From Montifringilla adamsi (lineage: Eukaryota > Chordata > Aves > Passeriformes > Passeridae), in the NCBI GenBank assembly GCA_017590115.1, contig JAGGNK010010337.1:868001-932000 (forward strand): a stretch of 64,000 bases of DNA, in the 5' to 3' direction. Under the pieces are notes generated by a model. That model did no database searches. It was not told the origin of the DNA and worked only from the letters and a program-made list of their open reading frames with translations. Position 1 is the stretch's first letter, and each line of letters begins with the position of its first letter. Below are positions 23,328-36,867 of this stretch, piece after piece. A program made the translations under genes and the position numbers.

Positions 23328-24256
23328 TGCCCGGGCCATGGCCGGTGCTGGTTATTGACTCCAGCTGCACTGCGGTGCTGCTGCCAGAAATGCCATGTTT
23401 TTAATACCTGTCTACAAATCGCTTGGGTTCCTAAGTGCAACCCTGATGACCCTCAGGGGAGGTGGGAGTTTTTGCCAGGAGAAGCACTTCATTTGGTGTC
23501 ACTGTCTTGGAGCAGCAGGGTTGCTGCTTCCCGTGCCACACAGTATTGCCTGGGGGAGCCTGGCCTCATAAACGCAGCTTTTTATGTTTTCAAAACCTGT
23601 TGGTAATGAATCGCTGTCATCCGCTGAAGAGGCATCTCTAAAATTCAGAATAATCTGCTTGTGATGTTGTGCATCTGCTGATGGCCAGTCCTGCTGGATC
23701 CTTAAGGGATGCAGTTGTGCTGCTCTGGCAGCTCTGACTTACCAAAACCGCTTTGGCCCTGGATCAGCCACAAGCACCGCCGGCATTCCCTCTTCGGAAT
23801 CCTCTTGATGGTTCTGGCTGGGAATCTGAAGGTTTTGTCATCTCATGGCCTTTGGCAGCCAGGCTCCTGCCAGCTGATCCAGTGTGTGCCCACCCTGCCA
23901 TTCCATGCCTGCCAGAGCATCTCAGCTGGAGCTTTATCTCCTGCAGTGGGTTTGAACCTTTTTTCCATATTGGGTATATCCAGCAAACCTGAACTATCTG
24001 TATTTTGAGCTATTTTCTATTTTGGTGATAAGTTTCAGTGCTTTCTCTACATACAGTATTTTATATAATACAGCTATAAATATAAATATATATATATTTA
24101 CAGGGTTGGGCTGCCCAGGGTAGTCCCACTGATGTGTTGTAGAAATATTTCACTAAATATGAAATATATTTGATTATTTTATATGCTATGAGTTTGGTAT
24201 TTTGGTACTTTTTTCTTTCTGTGCATATTACTGTGCTAAATGTCAATTTAAATCTA

Positions 24257-24262
24257 AATAAA
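24257..24262 (+). terminator. NRIP3: Candidate poly(A) signal of NRIP3
   Basis: AATAAA in TCTAAATAAAGTTACACC, followed within about 35 bases by a GT/T-rich stretch (GTTTATTTGCTTGTGTGC, then a long T run from about 24310). This is a standard cleavage and polyadenylation arrangement. Assignment to NRIP3 is by position. Confidence 0.5.
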
Positions 24263-24284
24263 GTTACACCATTATCGCTGTTTA

Positions 24285-27183
24285 TTTGCTTGTGTGCTAG
24301 ATAGGTTGTTTTTTTTTTTTTTTTTCAGTGCATGTCTCTGTTAAGAAAAGGATTTTTTTCATTCTTAGGTTTGTTGGGGCTCTACAGTGCTTTTGGAAAT
24401 GCTGTTGGGAATTGCCGTGAAACTGAGGGAGAGTGGCATTTGGGATGAATTAACCAGGGTAGGTTAAATGGCACACAGCACTTGGGCTAAAAGGTGAGCG
24501 CACGAAACCCCAACCTTCTGTGGCCATGGCTCTCCCTCCCGACGGAGGAATGAGATCAATGAGATCCTGCTGTTTCCAGGTTTACCCTTTAGACAGCTGT
24601 TTAGGTGTTTATGCTGTGTTCAGTTAGCTTGATGGATATGAGAGGCCTTTGTCAACTCTGGAAAGCTGGGAAAAGAAAGGGGCCAGAACACGAGAGGTGA
24701 GGCATGAGTGCCACAGCCATGTGAGCACAGGCAGAGGTCAGGGTCTTCCCCAAAGCTTTGAGTCTGGATTTAGGGACTCGTGTCTCTGCCTGGATGGGCT
24801 TTAGGATGCTTCAGCAATAGTTGAGCTCTGTATTACTGATGAGAAATTGTCCTTTCATCCACTCCAAGTCCCACAGCAACAACCTTTGGTGGAGCAGGAA
24901 TATTCCACACCCAGTGAAATTGGTTCTCCTCAATGCTGGGCTAGCATTTTCTCAGAGCATGGAAAGAAACCAGGCTCCAGCAATAAGGTGGAGAAAAAAA
25001 TGAGAAGAATCAATGTACAGGCAAAAATAATGTCTCATGTTTCCTGGAGCTGCTACAGGATTCTAGATTTATTTGTGGTGCTAGAGAACAGAGTTCCAGC
25101 ACACGCAAACAGAAAATATATGGGCAAAATTCCATCCTTTCTGCACAGTGGGGCTAGCTCTGGACTGGGGGCCCTTCAGAGGTGGCTCCTGGGAACAGGA
25201 TAAGACAGGAGAGCTGCCATGGGAGACAGGCATTCACCTCAGTCTAGAGGGATTATAGAATAGGGGAAGTGATATCAGATCTCTGTGTCAAGCACTTGCA
25301 TGGTCACAGGGCTAAATGGTACAGCAGCTGAGTGTTGCAGACCAGCTCCACGAGCCCTGGGTGCCTGCTCCTGCTCCTCTCCAGCACAGGTGTGTGCCTG
25401 TGCCCCTCTGGCTACCTCTCTCTGGCACGGGTTTGCAGGAAGGCCTTGTAACCAAGGGACCTTGGCAGGAGGCAGGGGCAGAGAAGAGGGCAATGCCTGC
25501 AGCCATGTGGGACGAGGAGGACTCAGGAGATAAAGAAATGAGGACTCAGGAGATAAAGAAACAGCTGTAAGAGGATATTATGAGAAGCCTCTGGGGAAGG
25601 AGAGGGTTTTGTTGAACGTTTTACTCAGCTGGTTAATGTCACCATGCTGCACACAAACACCTCACAGGTGAGGCCAAGCACAATCCCCTTCCCAAGCAGC
25701 CTCAGGGAAAGTGAGCCAGCTGTCCTTGGCCAAAGCACTGTTCTTTGTGCTCATGTGGTCAGCAGAATGGGGTGGGACAGAATGCCTCTGCTCCCTCCAA
25801 GACCACATCTTGTCTTTGTTTTGGTCATGCTTAAAGCCAAGACAAAGCTCTCAAAGAAGACGACATTAAACAGAACCCCGGTGAGCCCATTGCAGGCTTC
25901 AAAAGCTGGTGGAACATGCAGGATCTTGATGCTTGGGCCCTTGCAATTAAGATGGCCCATGTGGGCAAGGCATCAACACTTCCTGAAAATTGTAGGGACC
26001 TGGAGATCTGTTGGAGAGTGTCTGTCAGGCTCCCAACCCACGTCAGTACGTCATTGCAAGTGATGCAGCCGAGGGCATGTGGGCAGGCAGCTGCAGAGAG
26101 GGGGTCACCCCACAACCCCACCTCCTTCCACCACATTCGCTACTTAACTCCTTCTGGGCTGGCCACTGTGCAGTGGAAAGTCAGAGGCCATTGCCAGGAG
26201 CAGCCCTACAGCCATCACTCACATGCACTTTGGGTCCTGCTGAGATCCACCAACATTTGTTCACCACCAGCAGAGCAGCTGACTAGATGAGAGCTGCTGG
26301 AGTGTCTCTTCACAGTTATATCCAGGGTAATCTGTTATCTAATAGCTCTCCAGGGAGGTCGTTTTTACAGGCATTTCTATTACTGATGATGAAGTGATGC
26401 TCAACATGTTGTGAAAACAAATCTAATTCTTATGTCTCAGAAGCAAATAACTTGATGACTTATTTCTATATAAACATGTGTCTTGGGGCTGTATATTGCT
26501 GGGTTTATTTTATGGGACAAACATCAGCTGAGGCCTGTATTGCTTTTTCAGCTGCTGCTTAATAGATGGAGGTGAAGTATCAGGTTTCCATTAACTGAAA
26601 GTCTGCTGCTTTTCCTAAGCTGAGATTCCTCTTGTTTCTCTTTTCCATGGGCCCTGCACTGCCGGCAGTAGCTCAGCCATGTGCTGGTCTCCTCCTCCTC
26701 CTCCTCTATTAACAACCACACAGCTGAGGAGAGGCTGCAGGCTCTGGAGATGACACTGCAGGTATCAGTGACATTTCACCAGAGATGCTTTGCTGCAAAG
26801 GCAATCGATTTAATGATTTTGTTACTAGAGTGCTGCTGCAACCACTTCCCCAGGATGAGATCTCATCACTCCCAAAGCGGGTGAGAAGCCTAAAAATATC
26901 GGGAGTTTAGGAATAACAGGAAGCCACGGCAGCAGGAGAACTAGCTGGGGAGAAAGCTGCAGGGACTTTCTCTCCTCTTTTTGGCTGCAGTGGGATCGAT
27001 GGATGCCCGGGGCTCGTGGCTGCCCCCGCAGGGAGACGCGGTTGGATTTCCCAGAAAGATGCTTCAGCTCACTCAAGGAGAGGTGGTGTAAAGTTATGTG
27101 CTCTTTAAACCTAAACCTGCCCAGGATCCAGACACAGGCGGGGGATCTGCAGAAGGTGGGGAGCTCTTAATGCTGTTTCAGCC
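24285..27183. other. Intergenic DNA between NRIP3 and the second LTR
   Basis: It starts with a T-rich run at about 24308-24325. A 23-bp tandem duplication (GAGGACTCAGGAGATAAAGA unit) lies at 25517-25562. Open frames at 25.8-26.3 kb look mildly protein-like but match nothing I recognise. No gene is supported. Confidence 0.65.
25517..25562 (+). repeat. 23-bp tandem duplication
   Basis: Two perfect or near-perfect copies of GAGGACTCAGGAGATAAAGA plus three bases follow each other directly. It is a simple local duplication with no known function. Confidence 0.8.
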
Positions 27184-27599
27184 TGTGGTGTTCACATGCC
27201 CTCTGAACAGAGAGAGATGTAGCTTTCTCAGATTTCTCCTGAGAGAAGCAGAGAAAAGAAGGATCAAAACAATTCTTATCTCATTTGCTGCTCCTGTGCT
27301 CATGCCCATGTGGAATGCATTCTGGAGATTGTTTACCCGAGGTGATTGCTTGATTGGATTCTGGTGATGGTGTTTTGGATTCATTGACCAATTGGATCCG
27401 TGTGTGTGTGTGTGTCGGGACCTTTGGGCAGAGAGTCACAGGTTTTCTAGTTAGTTAGTGATAGTTCTTGTTAGTGTAATATAGTGTAATATAGTTATAG
27501 TATAATATAGTATAATATAGTATAACAAAGTAATTAATTAGCCTTCTGCTATCATGGAGTTCTGCACATCATTCTTCCTGCCTGTCGGGCATCATAACA
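27184..27599 (+). mobile_element. Second solo LTR, related subfamily, plus orientation
   Basis: It begins TGTGGTGTTCACATGCCC and ends ATCATAACA. It shares the TTATCTCATTTGCTGCTCCT, GAGATTGTTTACCC, GAGAGTCAC and TAGCCTTCTG...ATGGAGT landmarks with the minus-strand LTR 3.9 kb upstream, but is clearly a different subfamily. A (GT)7 run at about 27403 and a TATAGTATAATA-type repeat at about 27477-27525 lie inside it. TCAGCC directly precedes it and recurs six bases beyond the right end, a possible but imperfect target-site duplication. No internal viral region is present. Confidence 0.8.
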
Positions 27600-30500
27600 C
27601 TGATATCAGCCCCTTGTGCCTCCACCTGTTCCCCTGGACAGTGCCAGGGCCAGCACTGATTTACTGCTCAGCACCTCTCACCCCTCTCTCTGGCAGACCA
27701 GGAGAAGCAACCTCCTCTCTCCAGTGGAGCTGCTGCAGGTGAGGAAACCACTGCCCAACACCTCAAGGTGCCTCTGGGGTTTCACTGCCTGTGGGGCTGG
27801 CACAGCCCCTGTGCTGTGGAACCCAGCAGAGCACGGGGACCATGCTGGGGGCCATGGGCTCTGCTGTCCTCGTGCTCTGGCTGGCAGCAGCCCCACGGGT
27901 GGCACGGGGGCTGCAGAGAGCCAGTGCCCTGCCTGGGTGCCAGATGCTCCTACCAAGGGATGAAGCACTAAGACAGGACTGACAGGAAGACTGGGGAAGG
28001 AGAGCAGGAGCCAGCCACCTAAAAACTCTCTCTGCTGTAAGGAGAAGGTAGGAGGGTCAAGTACCTCTGTACCTGCAACCCAGGGAGGCACAGCTGGCCA
28101 TGGAATTTTCCAGGTGTTGCCAGCTGGGAAGCATCTCAATGGCAATGCTGGCAAAGGCAGCATTGAAAAATACTGTGTAAGGGAAGGAACAATACTGAGA
28201 TCTCAGTGAGAAAAACCAATATATTTTAAAGTGTTGCTATAAATCTCAATCCTCTGTTTCTCCACAAACAAAATCACATGGAGAGATCAGGAGAGGGATC
28301 AGGCACTTGACAGATTCAAAACATACTGAGTCATGGAGAACAGGGGCAAAGAGAAACTGTGCAACACCAGACGGCACTGGCTATTAATTTGAAAATAAAA
28401 ATGTAATTGGGAGTTAATCATTGGTTTTTCCTAGATCACAAATAAAAAAACATTTCAAAATCCCTGGGTGGAAGACAAAGCCCATGATGAATGAGTTGCA
28501 GCCCAGTGACCTGGTTTTATCCAGGCCAGTAGTGATCAGGACAGATGAAAATGCTCAGGACTTTGCCACTAGCCTTTTTGACTGCTGGTGTGGAAGTAGA
28601 AAACCCAAAATTGGGCAAAATGTGGCTTGGAGCTGGAGTAACAAAGAAACCAGGCCTCGACAGTGCAGTCGTATGAGAACCCAGGGAAATGGGTCTGCTG
28701 TGAGAGGTGCCCTGGGAAGGCTGTTCAGCCTTCTGGTTTGGCAGGCTTGGAGAGGAAATCTGTGGATTTTAAGCTCCTACTCACAGAGATCTTCTCTGCT
28801 GAGAGCATTGTGATGTTTCTTGGTTTAGACTTCAATGGCATTTTTCAGATTGACTTTTCAGCCTAACAGAAGGGGAAATGGGCTCTTCAGGAGATGACAG
28901 TGTATTTTTAAAAACAATTTATGCATGAGGACTAATTAACTTGGCATTTACAGCTTAGCATTCTCCTGGTTAAATCTGCTCCAACTGAGACCACGTTTTG
29001 TTGCAAGAAAACTTCTGCCTGGCATTTCCTTCCTTCCTTCCTCCTGCTGCTTCATATGCTGCGACATTAAGGTCATGAGCCACCTTCCAACGTCCTGTTC
29101 AGTGACTTCCAATGAAGGAGTGAGTAGAGTGAAGATTTCAGGTTTAGCTGAGTCATGTCTCAGTGGGGACATCTCCTTCACGGTCCTGGTCAATGTTTTA
29201 ACAGCAAGAAAGTTCCTACTGGGTTCACCTGTACCTGTCCAGAGAGCATCTGGGCACAGTGGCAGCTGCAGAAAAGCGACCTGGAGAAAGCTCCAGCACA
29301 ATGGATCCCTGCAGTCTGTACAAAGGGAGTTAATAGGATGCTCTCATTCACAAATTGTATTAGAAGACACTGATAACAAGGAGCCCGCATCAGCTGCTCA
29401 CGCTGCACTTCCACTCTCTGCCATCCCAAATCAAGTTAAGGTGATCTAGGTGTACCTCTTATTGCTTCAGGAGAAAAATGTGTCCTGTTTGCTCCTGGGG
29501 GTCACAGGTAACCAGCGCAGCAGAGGCCAGGCACAGCAAAGGCACAGCCCCTTCCTTCCCTGGCACTGCGAACTGCCACGCTGGCAGGGAGGTCAGTGGG
29601 TCAATCCCAAGGGCCAATCCCCAAGGCCCAGCTTCAGGAGAGAAGCTCTCAGGGCTCTGCAGGATGGGATGAAGGGATAACATGCACCAGTCTCAAGACT
29701 GGTTTGTGGGAGAGCTGCAGGTCTACATCACGATATGCTCATGTGAAAACACAAACCTTGAATTTCTCTCACTCTTTTAGATTCTTTTCTCTTGATTTTT
29801 AAGCCTGAACTGACAAATCTTTGCCCAGCAAGGTCAGTTATTCATCTTCCCTATAATTCCCACAATATGAAAATATAAACATAAGTGGTGGTGGTGGGTA
29901 AACAACCAGATCCAAAGGACACAAACACAAATCCCAAACAAAACCCTCAGTTGTTGTAAAGCTCAGAAGCTCTAACCAGGGCTCCAGTGTGTTAAACATA
30001 ATACAAATGGAAGGGACTCAGTGTCCAGATTTTGAGACTGATGAGTTAAAATTAGGGCAACTTGGAGGATGAAAAGGAGAGGCAGGATGGCAAAAGGAAG
30101 GACACGATGTTTTGGCAAAATTAACTGTGTGCTAAAGTAATCCTTAGGAGACTGGTACTAGTAACAAACTCTCCTGACAGCTCCTTTGCATGGAACATGC
30201 TGCTCACCCATCACAGCTGCATTTAGGTGTAGAAGCAGCCTCCTAGGGAGCACTGCTCAGAATGGAGGTAAGTCTCCATGTAAGTTCAACTCTGTGGGAG
30301 GAAAAGCAAGGTTGTGTATTTAGTAGAATCACCTCCATGCACTTATTGACCTCCCCAGAGATCCTGGCTGCTCACCAGCACTAAGCCACAGGCTGGTCCG
30401 AATGGCTTGCAAAGAAAGCCACTCAACTCTCTCTGAATAAGGCCCCAAATTTTAATCTTTTAATTGTTGCGGCAAATCTCTTTTCTGCCCTTGAGCTGAG

Positions 30501-33500
30501 AGAAGTGGGTGCTCTTGTCAGGCAGAGAACAACCAGAAGCACATCTCAGAAGCACATGATGTACTGAACTCTCTGGAGACTGCTAATGATGTTTGATTAA
30601 TTTTCATTATCAGTGTGAGCAAGCTTTGAGCTCTCTCTGCATCTGTCTTATTTAAAGTTGTCTTTTCTTTCTTAGTTAAATAGCAGCTTCTACAGACAGT
30701 GATCTAATTGTTCCTCAGCACCTGCTTGAAGCCATCCAAGTTAAGGATGGACATTGTGTAATTTGCAGTACACGTGATTTGGTCTTTAAGTCTCAGATCA
30801 AATAAAATGCAATAGCAAATGAGGCAGTAACTGAGTTAGGTGGAAGGTACTGTGCAGGCTGATGCTGGGGTCACAGAAATGCTTGGGCTGGACAACAATG
30901 ACAATGGAACAAATCAAAATACGTGTGTTGTGGCCACCCAGCAGCAGGATGAGCAGCCTTCCAGTGGATATCCTGAACTCAATAACCCACAGAATGCTTT
31001 CTGTCTACCAGGGCAACTGGCTTTTGCAGTGGATTTTCTGAGTCTTTGCTGTGTTGCAAAACTCTTCAGCCAGGGGCCAGTGAGTTCAGGTGCTGCTGTT
31101 AAGTGCCCAGGATGAGCTGTGTGCTGTCACCTATGCGCCTGTTACCACCCTCAGGCGCAGTGCAGGGAGCCCCTGTCACTCACACCTCCCAAAACTTGTC
31201 CTGGGTATGGCCATGGCCATGCCAGGACAGGGAACTTCACAGTCACAGAGCTGTTCATGTGGCAGGAAGGGGATAGATAACCCTATCAGCACTCAGCTGC
31301 AAGCTCCTCTCAGTCGGGCAGTCCTGGAGGAGTCTTTTTGTGGGTCCTTTGGTGAGCCCTAGTAAGGATCTCAGCTATTTTTTGGTTATCAAGCCTAATT
31401 TTGATTCCCTCCTAGCCAGATAACGACATGCACTGTTGAGGCAAATACAGAGCAACTGGGAGTGGTACAGCCAAAGCCACAGACTGAGCTCTCAGTCTAC
31501 ATATGAAAAGCTTAGGATCTGTACAGGAAAAAAGTTAAAAAAAAAAAAAAAAATCATCCTCTACCTCACTATAGCATTACACTGGACTGGAAGGCAGGAA
31601 AACTTATCCTACTTTCCTCCACCCAGCTTCAACGCCCTGAACTCATCTTTATGCTCCCTATTTCTTATCTGCTGCTGCTCATTTGCCTGAAGAACTGCTG
31701 GCTTGATCAGTCTCAAGGCTTTGCTCATGGAATGCCAGGAGGCACCCAGCTTTTGCAGGACTGGCAGGACAAGGCTCACCCCCAAGAAAAGCAGATTGTT
31801 TTGTCCAGGACATTAGTCCAAGCAACTATTTGCCATCTACTACATGAAATCAGGAGTTACTTGAAGTGCTATTAGATATTACTTCACTTCAGCATGCAAG
31901 GAGAAGCAGCACTAATGAAGAAAAGAATAGAAAAGAACATAGTCCTGGAGCCAAGCCACAAGTCATTCCTGATTACATTCCCGAGGAGCAGCGTGCAGCA
32001 GGAATGGCAAACCAAACTCAGCCTTTCTCCCTGTGTCTGGGTGCTGGGGAGCTTAATACCTCTGCTCTGACGATCAAAACACCATTTGCTATTTCAAACA
32101 GATCTTTCCTCCTTGGAAAAAGCTTTTGGCAATTAAAAGAGGAGGCGTTGTCTGGGTTGAAAGCCGGAGCCTGGGCACGCTGTCGGGCGCGATGAGGCAG
32201 TCAGGGGGAAGCTGGCAGGAGCTGCTTTGCAGGGTGTTGTCATGGGAACAGAGCGAGTAGGGCAGGAGCTGCTCCGCATCCTCCTCCCAGGCACGGTGGC
32301 ACAAAATCGATGCTGTTTGCAGCGCCAGCTCTCCGGCTGTCTCCAGCAGAGATTGAACCTGAATGAAATCTCTGGCCAAGGGCAGAATCTCCCTTTGTGA
32401 GAAAGTGGTGTCACTCCTGATTTGAGTGGAAGACTTTGGTGCACATTTTAGCTGCCTGTGAATCTGGCAGCCATAATGGTCAGTGGGAGCAGACAAAGGG
32501 TTGATCTTGGTCAGCGAGTGCATCACCGTGGTGGGCAAGCTCAGAATATAAAATATTGCCACAATGTCAATGTTTGTGGTCATCTGAAGTACCAGACTCA
32601 CCTTGCACAATGCTGTCTCTGTGCATGTCTGTGTATGTGGAATTGTTGGAATTTTCTTTATGAGAAATACTTTGTGTGGTACTGTGGTTGCTAGGGACAA
32701 ACAATGGTAGTGAATGGTTTCCTGGATAAAGAAGAATGCAGAGATTCCTGCTCTTTCAATTATTAGGAATATGTAACTAAAAGGAAAAGAATACTGTTAA
32801 TGTGGCACCACAGAGACCAGTGGAAGCAGAATTAAATGCAATAGGTAAGAAAAGATCTGACAAAGGATGAAAATGCTAACAGAAAAAAGAGCAAAATGCA
32901 ATTCATTGCCTCCAAGATTTCATTTTGCCCAGGTCTGCTGGCAAAGAAAAGCTCTCCTAATTAAAGCAGGCATCTGCAGAGTAACTGCATTGCTGCCACT
33001 GACCCAGGCCAGCAAGGTGCTGAGTGAACACTCCTCATTTCCTATCCACAGCAAAGTGTGAATGAGGGGCCCGCAGCCATCCAGGGCTTGCTTGATACAT
33101 GCTTTGGAAAAGTGACCAAAATAGCAGGCAAGGGAAGAAAATGGAGCCAATGCATGGAGGGCTTCCCAGTTTGTTTGTTGAGGTCATTGAAAGCCCCCTC
33201 TGCTTAGTAACAAGTTTGAGGCAAGTAATGATAAACTTAGCCACAAAAACGCTTGGAGTTGTATCGTAAACATAACCTTACCTTGCCTTTAACCTCCCTC
33301 TCCCTGGCTCTGGTGTTTCCATGCAGGCTGCAGCCAAGGCTGGAATGAAATGGCTGGCACTGGGCAGAGCACATTCTGGATTCATAGTGACTTTATTCTA
33401 GTGCTGATCCCTTTGAACATAAAACAGGAAGCATGAATGTATTAGAGCAATCCTTGTGGATTACTCTGTATGAGGAAGAAACTGTGGTTCCTTTTTGGGC

Positions 33501-36500
33501 ATGTTTGCCTCTGTGCCTCTAGCAAAAGTTCTCTGGGGTGGAACAAGGAGCAGCAAAGTGTGTGGAGCAGCACTGACCTTGTCTCCCCCAGGAGCAATAC
33601 ATGCAGGGCATCTGAGGTCTTGCTGGATCAGGGCTGGCAGAGGCTATTTATAAGTTTTGGATTAAACAAACAAATGCAGAAGCTGTTCTTTGTGCTGCAA
33701 AGGATGAAGCCAGAGTTGTGGACTTAGAGATCGTGTTTAAAGAGTTGAAGCCCCTGTCTCAGCCACAAGCTGATGTTCCTTGTATTTGCAGCATTGTCCT
33801 TTGCTGAAGGGAGGGGCATGCAGCAGGAATTGCACTGATAAGGGCATGACATATGTCACAAATTGAAACCATACACAGAACAGGGCATTCTCCCCATGTA
33901 TGTGATGTGGGGACTCAGCTGCTGCAGTGTGTGAGAGCCCTGACTGACCTTGCATTAGCAGAGAGGGACCTTGAACTCTTACAGCCTGCAGAAAAGTCAG
34001 GAGTGGATTCACTGAGACAGAAAGATAAAATAAATGCACGTCTCTTTCAGCACTTCCCTCCATTTGCTCCATATCATAAATATCAATACAAATATAGAAA
34101 TACAGAGGTAAACAGTTTGCCCAGCCTGCCCTTTTCATATGCATGCATTTCTGCTGTGAAAAGCTTTATGTAACTCCTGACAGCAGATTGCAAAATAATG
34201 CCTCAGTTATGGAAGGAAGCCATGAACCATTACATTGCATTACTCTAATGTAATGGGTCCCTGAGATGAACCAGATTTGGAGAGCTTGCTTTTATTGTAA
34301 ACCTTGTACCCCATCCAGCCCACGGACATTGATTTCTCTTTGTTTTCTCCAGAGATCAAAGACCACGAGGCCAGAATAGCAGCTAGACCGGAACTGAGCC
34401 GCTGGGGTTTTGGCCCCAAACAGAAACTCATGAGACAAAACTGTGCTGTTTATTTGAAGGGATGCAATACCAGTGACAGAACTTCTTCAGGTGGATGCTG
34501 ATGACCAATCTGCTGAAAGGTGAATTTCTCATTAGCCTAGAGAACTGACACTGTAATAATTAATCTCTTCCTATGTTTCTTTGCTAAGTAAAGGCTGCTG
34601 TGACAAGTGCTGCTATCATTTTAATTTTTTAACTGAACGTAGGGAAAAGACAAAAAAAGAATCTGTATTTACTTTGTTTTTCTCCTGTGCAAATGTCATA
34701 CCACTTTCATGTTGGCAGTAAGTGCAGAAGTGCTGATTCAATCACTTATTTGCATAATCCCTTCAGATTTTTCTTTTATATCATTGTTGATAATGAAAAG
34801 ATTTTCTCAGCTGGGAAAACAAAGGGAAGCAGGCAAGTTCTGAATGTGAATAGGCTGACGTGACATAAAAAGATGGTAATTTGCATTAGCAAGAATGATC
34901 AGAATGTGGATGATTGAAATGATGATCTATCCCTACCGGCCCTGAGGAACATCCACCCCGTGGCAGTTCACCTGCAGCATGTGGAGCAGCCCTACACCAA
35001 TTGTTTGACACAGCACAGCAGAGTCCAGTGTAATTAGCACAGAGCATGAAGGAATTTTGCAGAGAACACTTTTAAAATACCCACATTCACATGTGAATCA
35101 GTGCAGCACAGTAAGGAGGAGCAGAGGCACAGCTTAGGGCACTGCTGGCCACAGAGCCATGTGGCTTTGGGAAGGCTCCTGCAACAGGGAAGGAAATGCA
35201 GGAGCTCGCTCTGCACATTCCTGGAAATATAGAGCTCTTGATAAGCTACTTCTGTGAGATGACTGAGCAGGAAAGATGTGGCCCTGGAGCAGCTGCCGTG
35301 CCTAGAGATGCACAGTCTGTGCTGTGTCTTTGTTGCACAGCCTCGGTTCTTGTTCCCAGAAGCCCGGCTCAGGCTGTGCCCAGCAGCTCAGGGGGATGCA
35401 CTTCCATGGCTGGGGGAACCAGGGCTGCCTCCTCCCCAGAGCCTCAGAGGCAGAGCCCTTGAATGACCAAAGACACCTCCAGCAGCTCTTGGGGGCACTT
35501 GGTGTGTGAGGATTGCTAATGGAGACAAACATGAGAGCAAGTACCAAAGTGTCAAACCCGACACAGCACGCTGACAGCAAAGTGCAAGGTTTAGCTTAGA
35601 GAGGCCAGCATAGAGCTGCAACCCTCAAACAAATCTTTTTATTAAAGCAGGGTGTGTGTTATTTTTAAAAAGCAAACTGGATGAGAGAGCTCAGCTCCAT
35701 TATCTTGAAGAGGATTGGTCCGGTAAGGAGAGAGTTAGCAGTGCAGGGAGCAGCCTGCTGCCACTGCAGCTCAGACTCTGATAATCCAGTGAGAGCTCTC
35801 TTGAAGATGAAACACATCTTCAGCCCTTCTGGAAGATTAGCAAGCTGAAAAGCAATTATAGTCACCACAGTGATTTAATAATTTCCTTAAAATCAAATTA
35901 GTATACATTTTTTAGCTGTCTCTTCCCTTTTTTAAAACTGTAATTTAACAGTATTGCTTCTGATACTGGTGTGCTGACAAATGCATTAGAAAAATTAATT
36001 GAAACAAAACTGAAAAAAATCTAAATGTTAGTACAGAAACTCCCAGTGTTCTTTTCTTAATAATTCTTTCAGGAGCTTTGCTTACCTAATTACTTATGAT
36101 TGTTTTCTAGGGGCAGAATGGACTCATCTTCTGGAAGAAGTAATCTTTACATCCTGCAGCACCAAGAACCTGTGGCTCACAAGATCCTGTTTAGTTTTTT
36201 TTTGGTGTTCCTGGCTTTGAGGAAGCTCCAAGACTGGGCTTGAAGGTCCCAAAGGCTGTTCCAGCCACCTAAATAAAAGCACATTTATTACTTGTGCATC
36301 AGAACTCTCTGAATGGGCAACAAAAAGTTAAGTTTATCAGGCTCTCTTTTCCTACACTAAACTCTTCCAAAGGCAGTGATGCCTCTGAAACTGCATATTG
36401 TTTACTTCAGCTCAAAATGTGATCTGTGTTTTTCTAAAGATTCAGCATGTTTTTCAACTCAGCAGTCAATCTGCCCATTGTAGACTATGGCTGTGGGTGG

Positions 36501-36867
36501 TGGGGAAGACACAGAGCCACCTTCACACTTCAAAACACTTCCATTGCAGACCCAGCCATTAAACAGACAAATTGGTTGGCTCAGGCTGAAACCTGATGTA
36601 CTCTCATTAAAGTCTGCTGGCAATTTTCCCTGAATTTTAAAGAAAGGTGTTTTGTGTTTCCATAGTAACTCCAGCTCCTTTCCTGAGCTGTCTGATGCAC
36701 TGCTGATATTACACAACCTATTGTACGAGGAGGGAGTGAAGAGCAGTGTTGAAAAGTCTACCGAATTTAAGGATTATGAAATTATAGCCAATGAGTGGGG
36801 GCTGGGGAGGGAGAGGGCAAACAGAGCAGCTTTTTGCCATGTTTTGCTGCTTGGGAGTTTAGACAGA
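27600..36867. other. Intergenic DNA between NRIP3 and TMEM9B
   Basis: This 9-kb stretch shows no CR1, LTR or recognisable exon. The longest frame is a 203-codon minus-strand open frame at 32089-32700 without known motifs. An A17-type run lies at about 31538-31552. A non-coding transcript such as the human TMEM9B antisense RNA could lie here, but I see no sequence proof. Confidence 0.65.

Larger units (their letters stand above)
21222..24280 (+). other. NRIP3: Likely 3' UTR of NRIP3
   Basis: No further exon is visible after the TAA stop. The first canonical AATAAA with a suitable context downstream is at 24257, which implies a 3-kb 3' UTR. A solo LTR is inserted inside it. An ATTAAA near 23006 within the LTR is an alternative end. 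The extent is inferred; transcript data are not available here. Confidence 0.45.

Noticed and set aside
28421..28866. 130-codon plus-strand frame
   Set aside because: No recognised motif, no splice or promoter context, and length compatible with chance.
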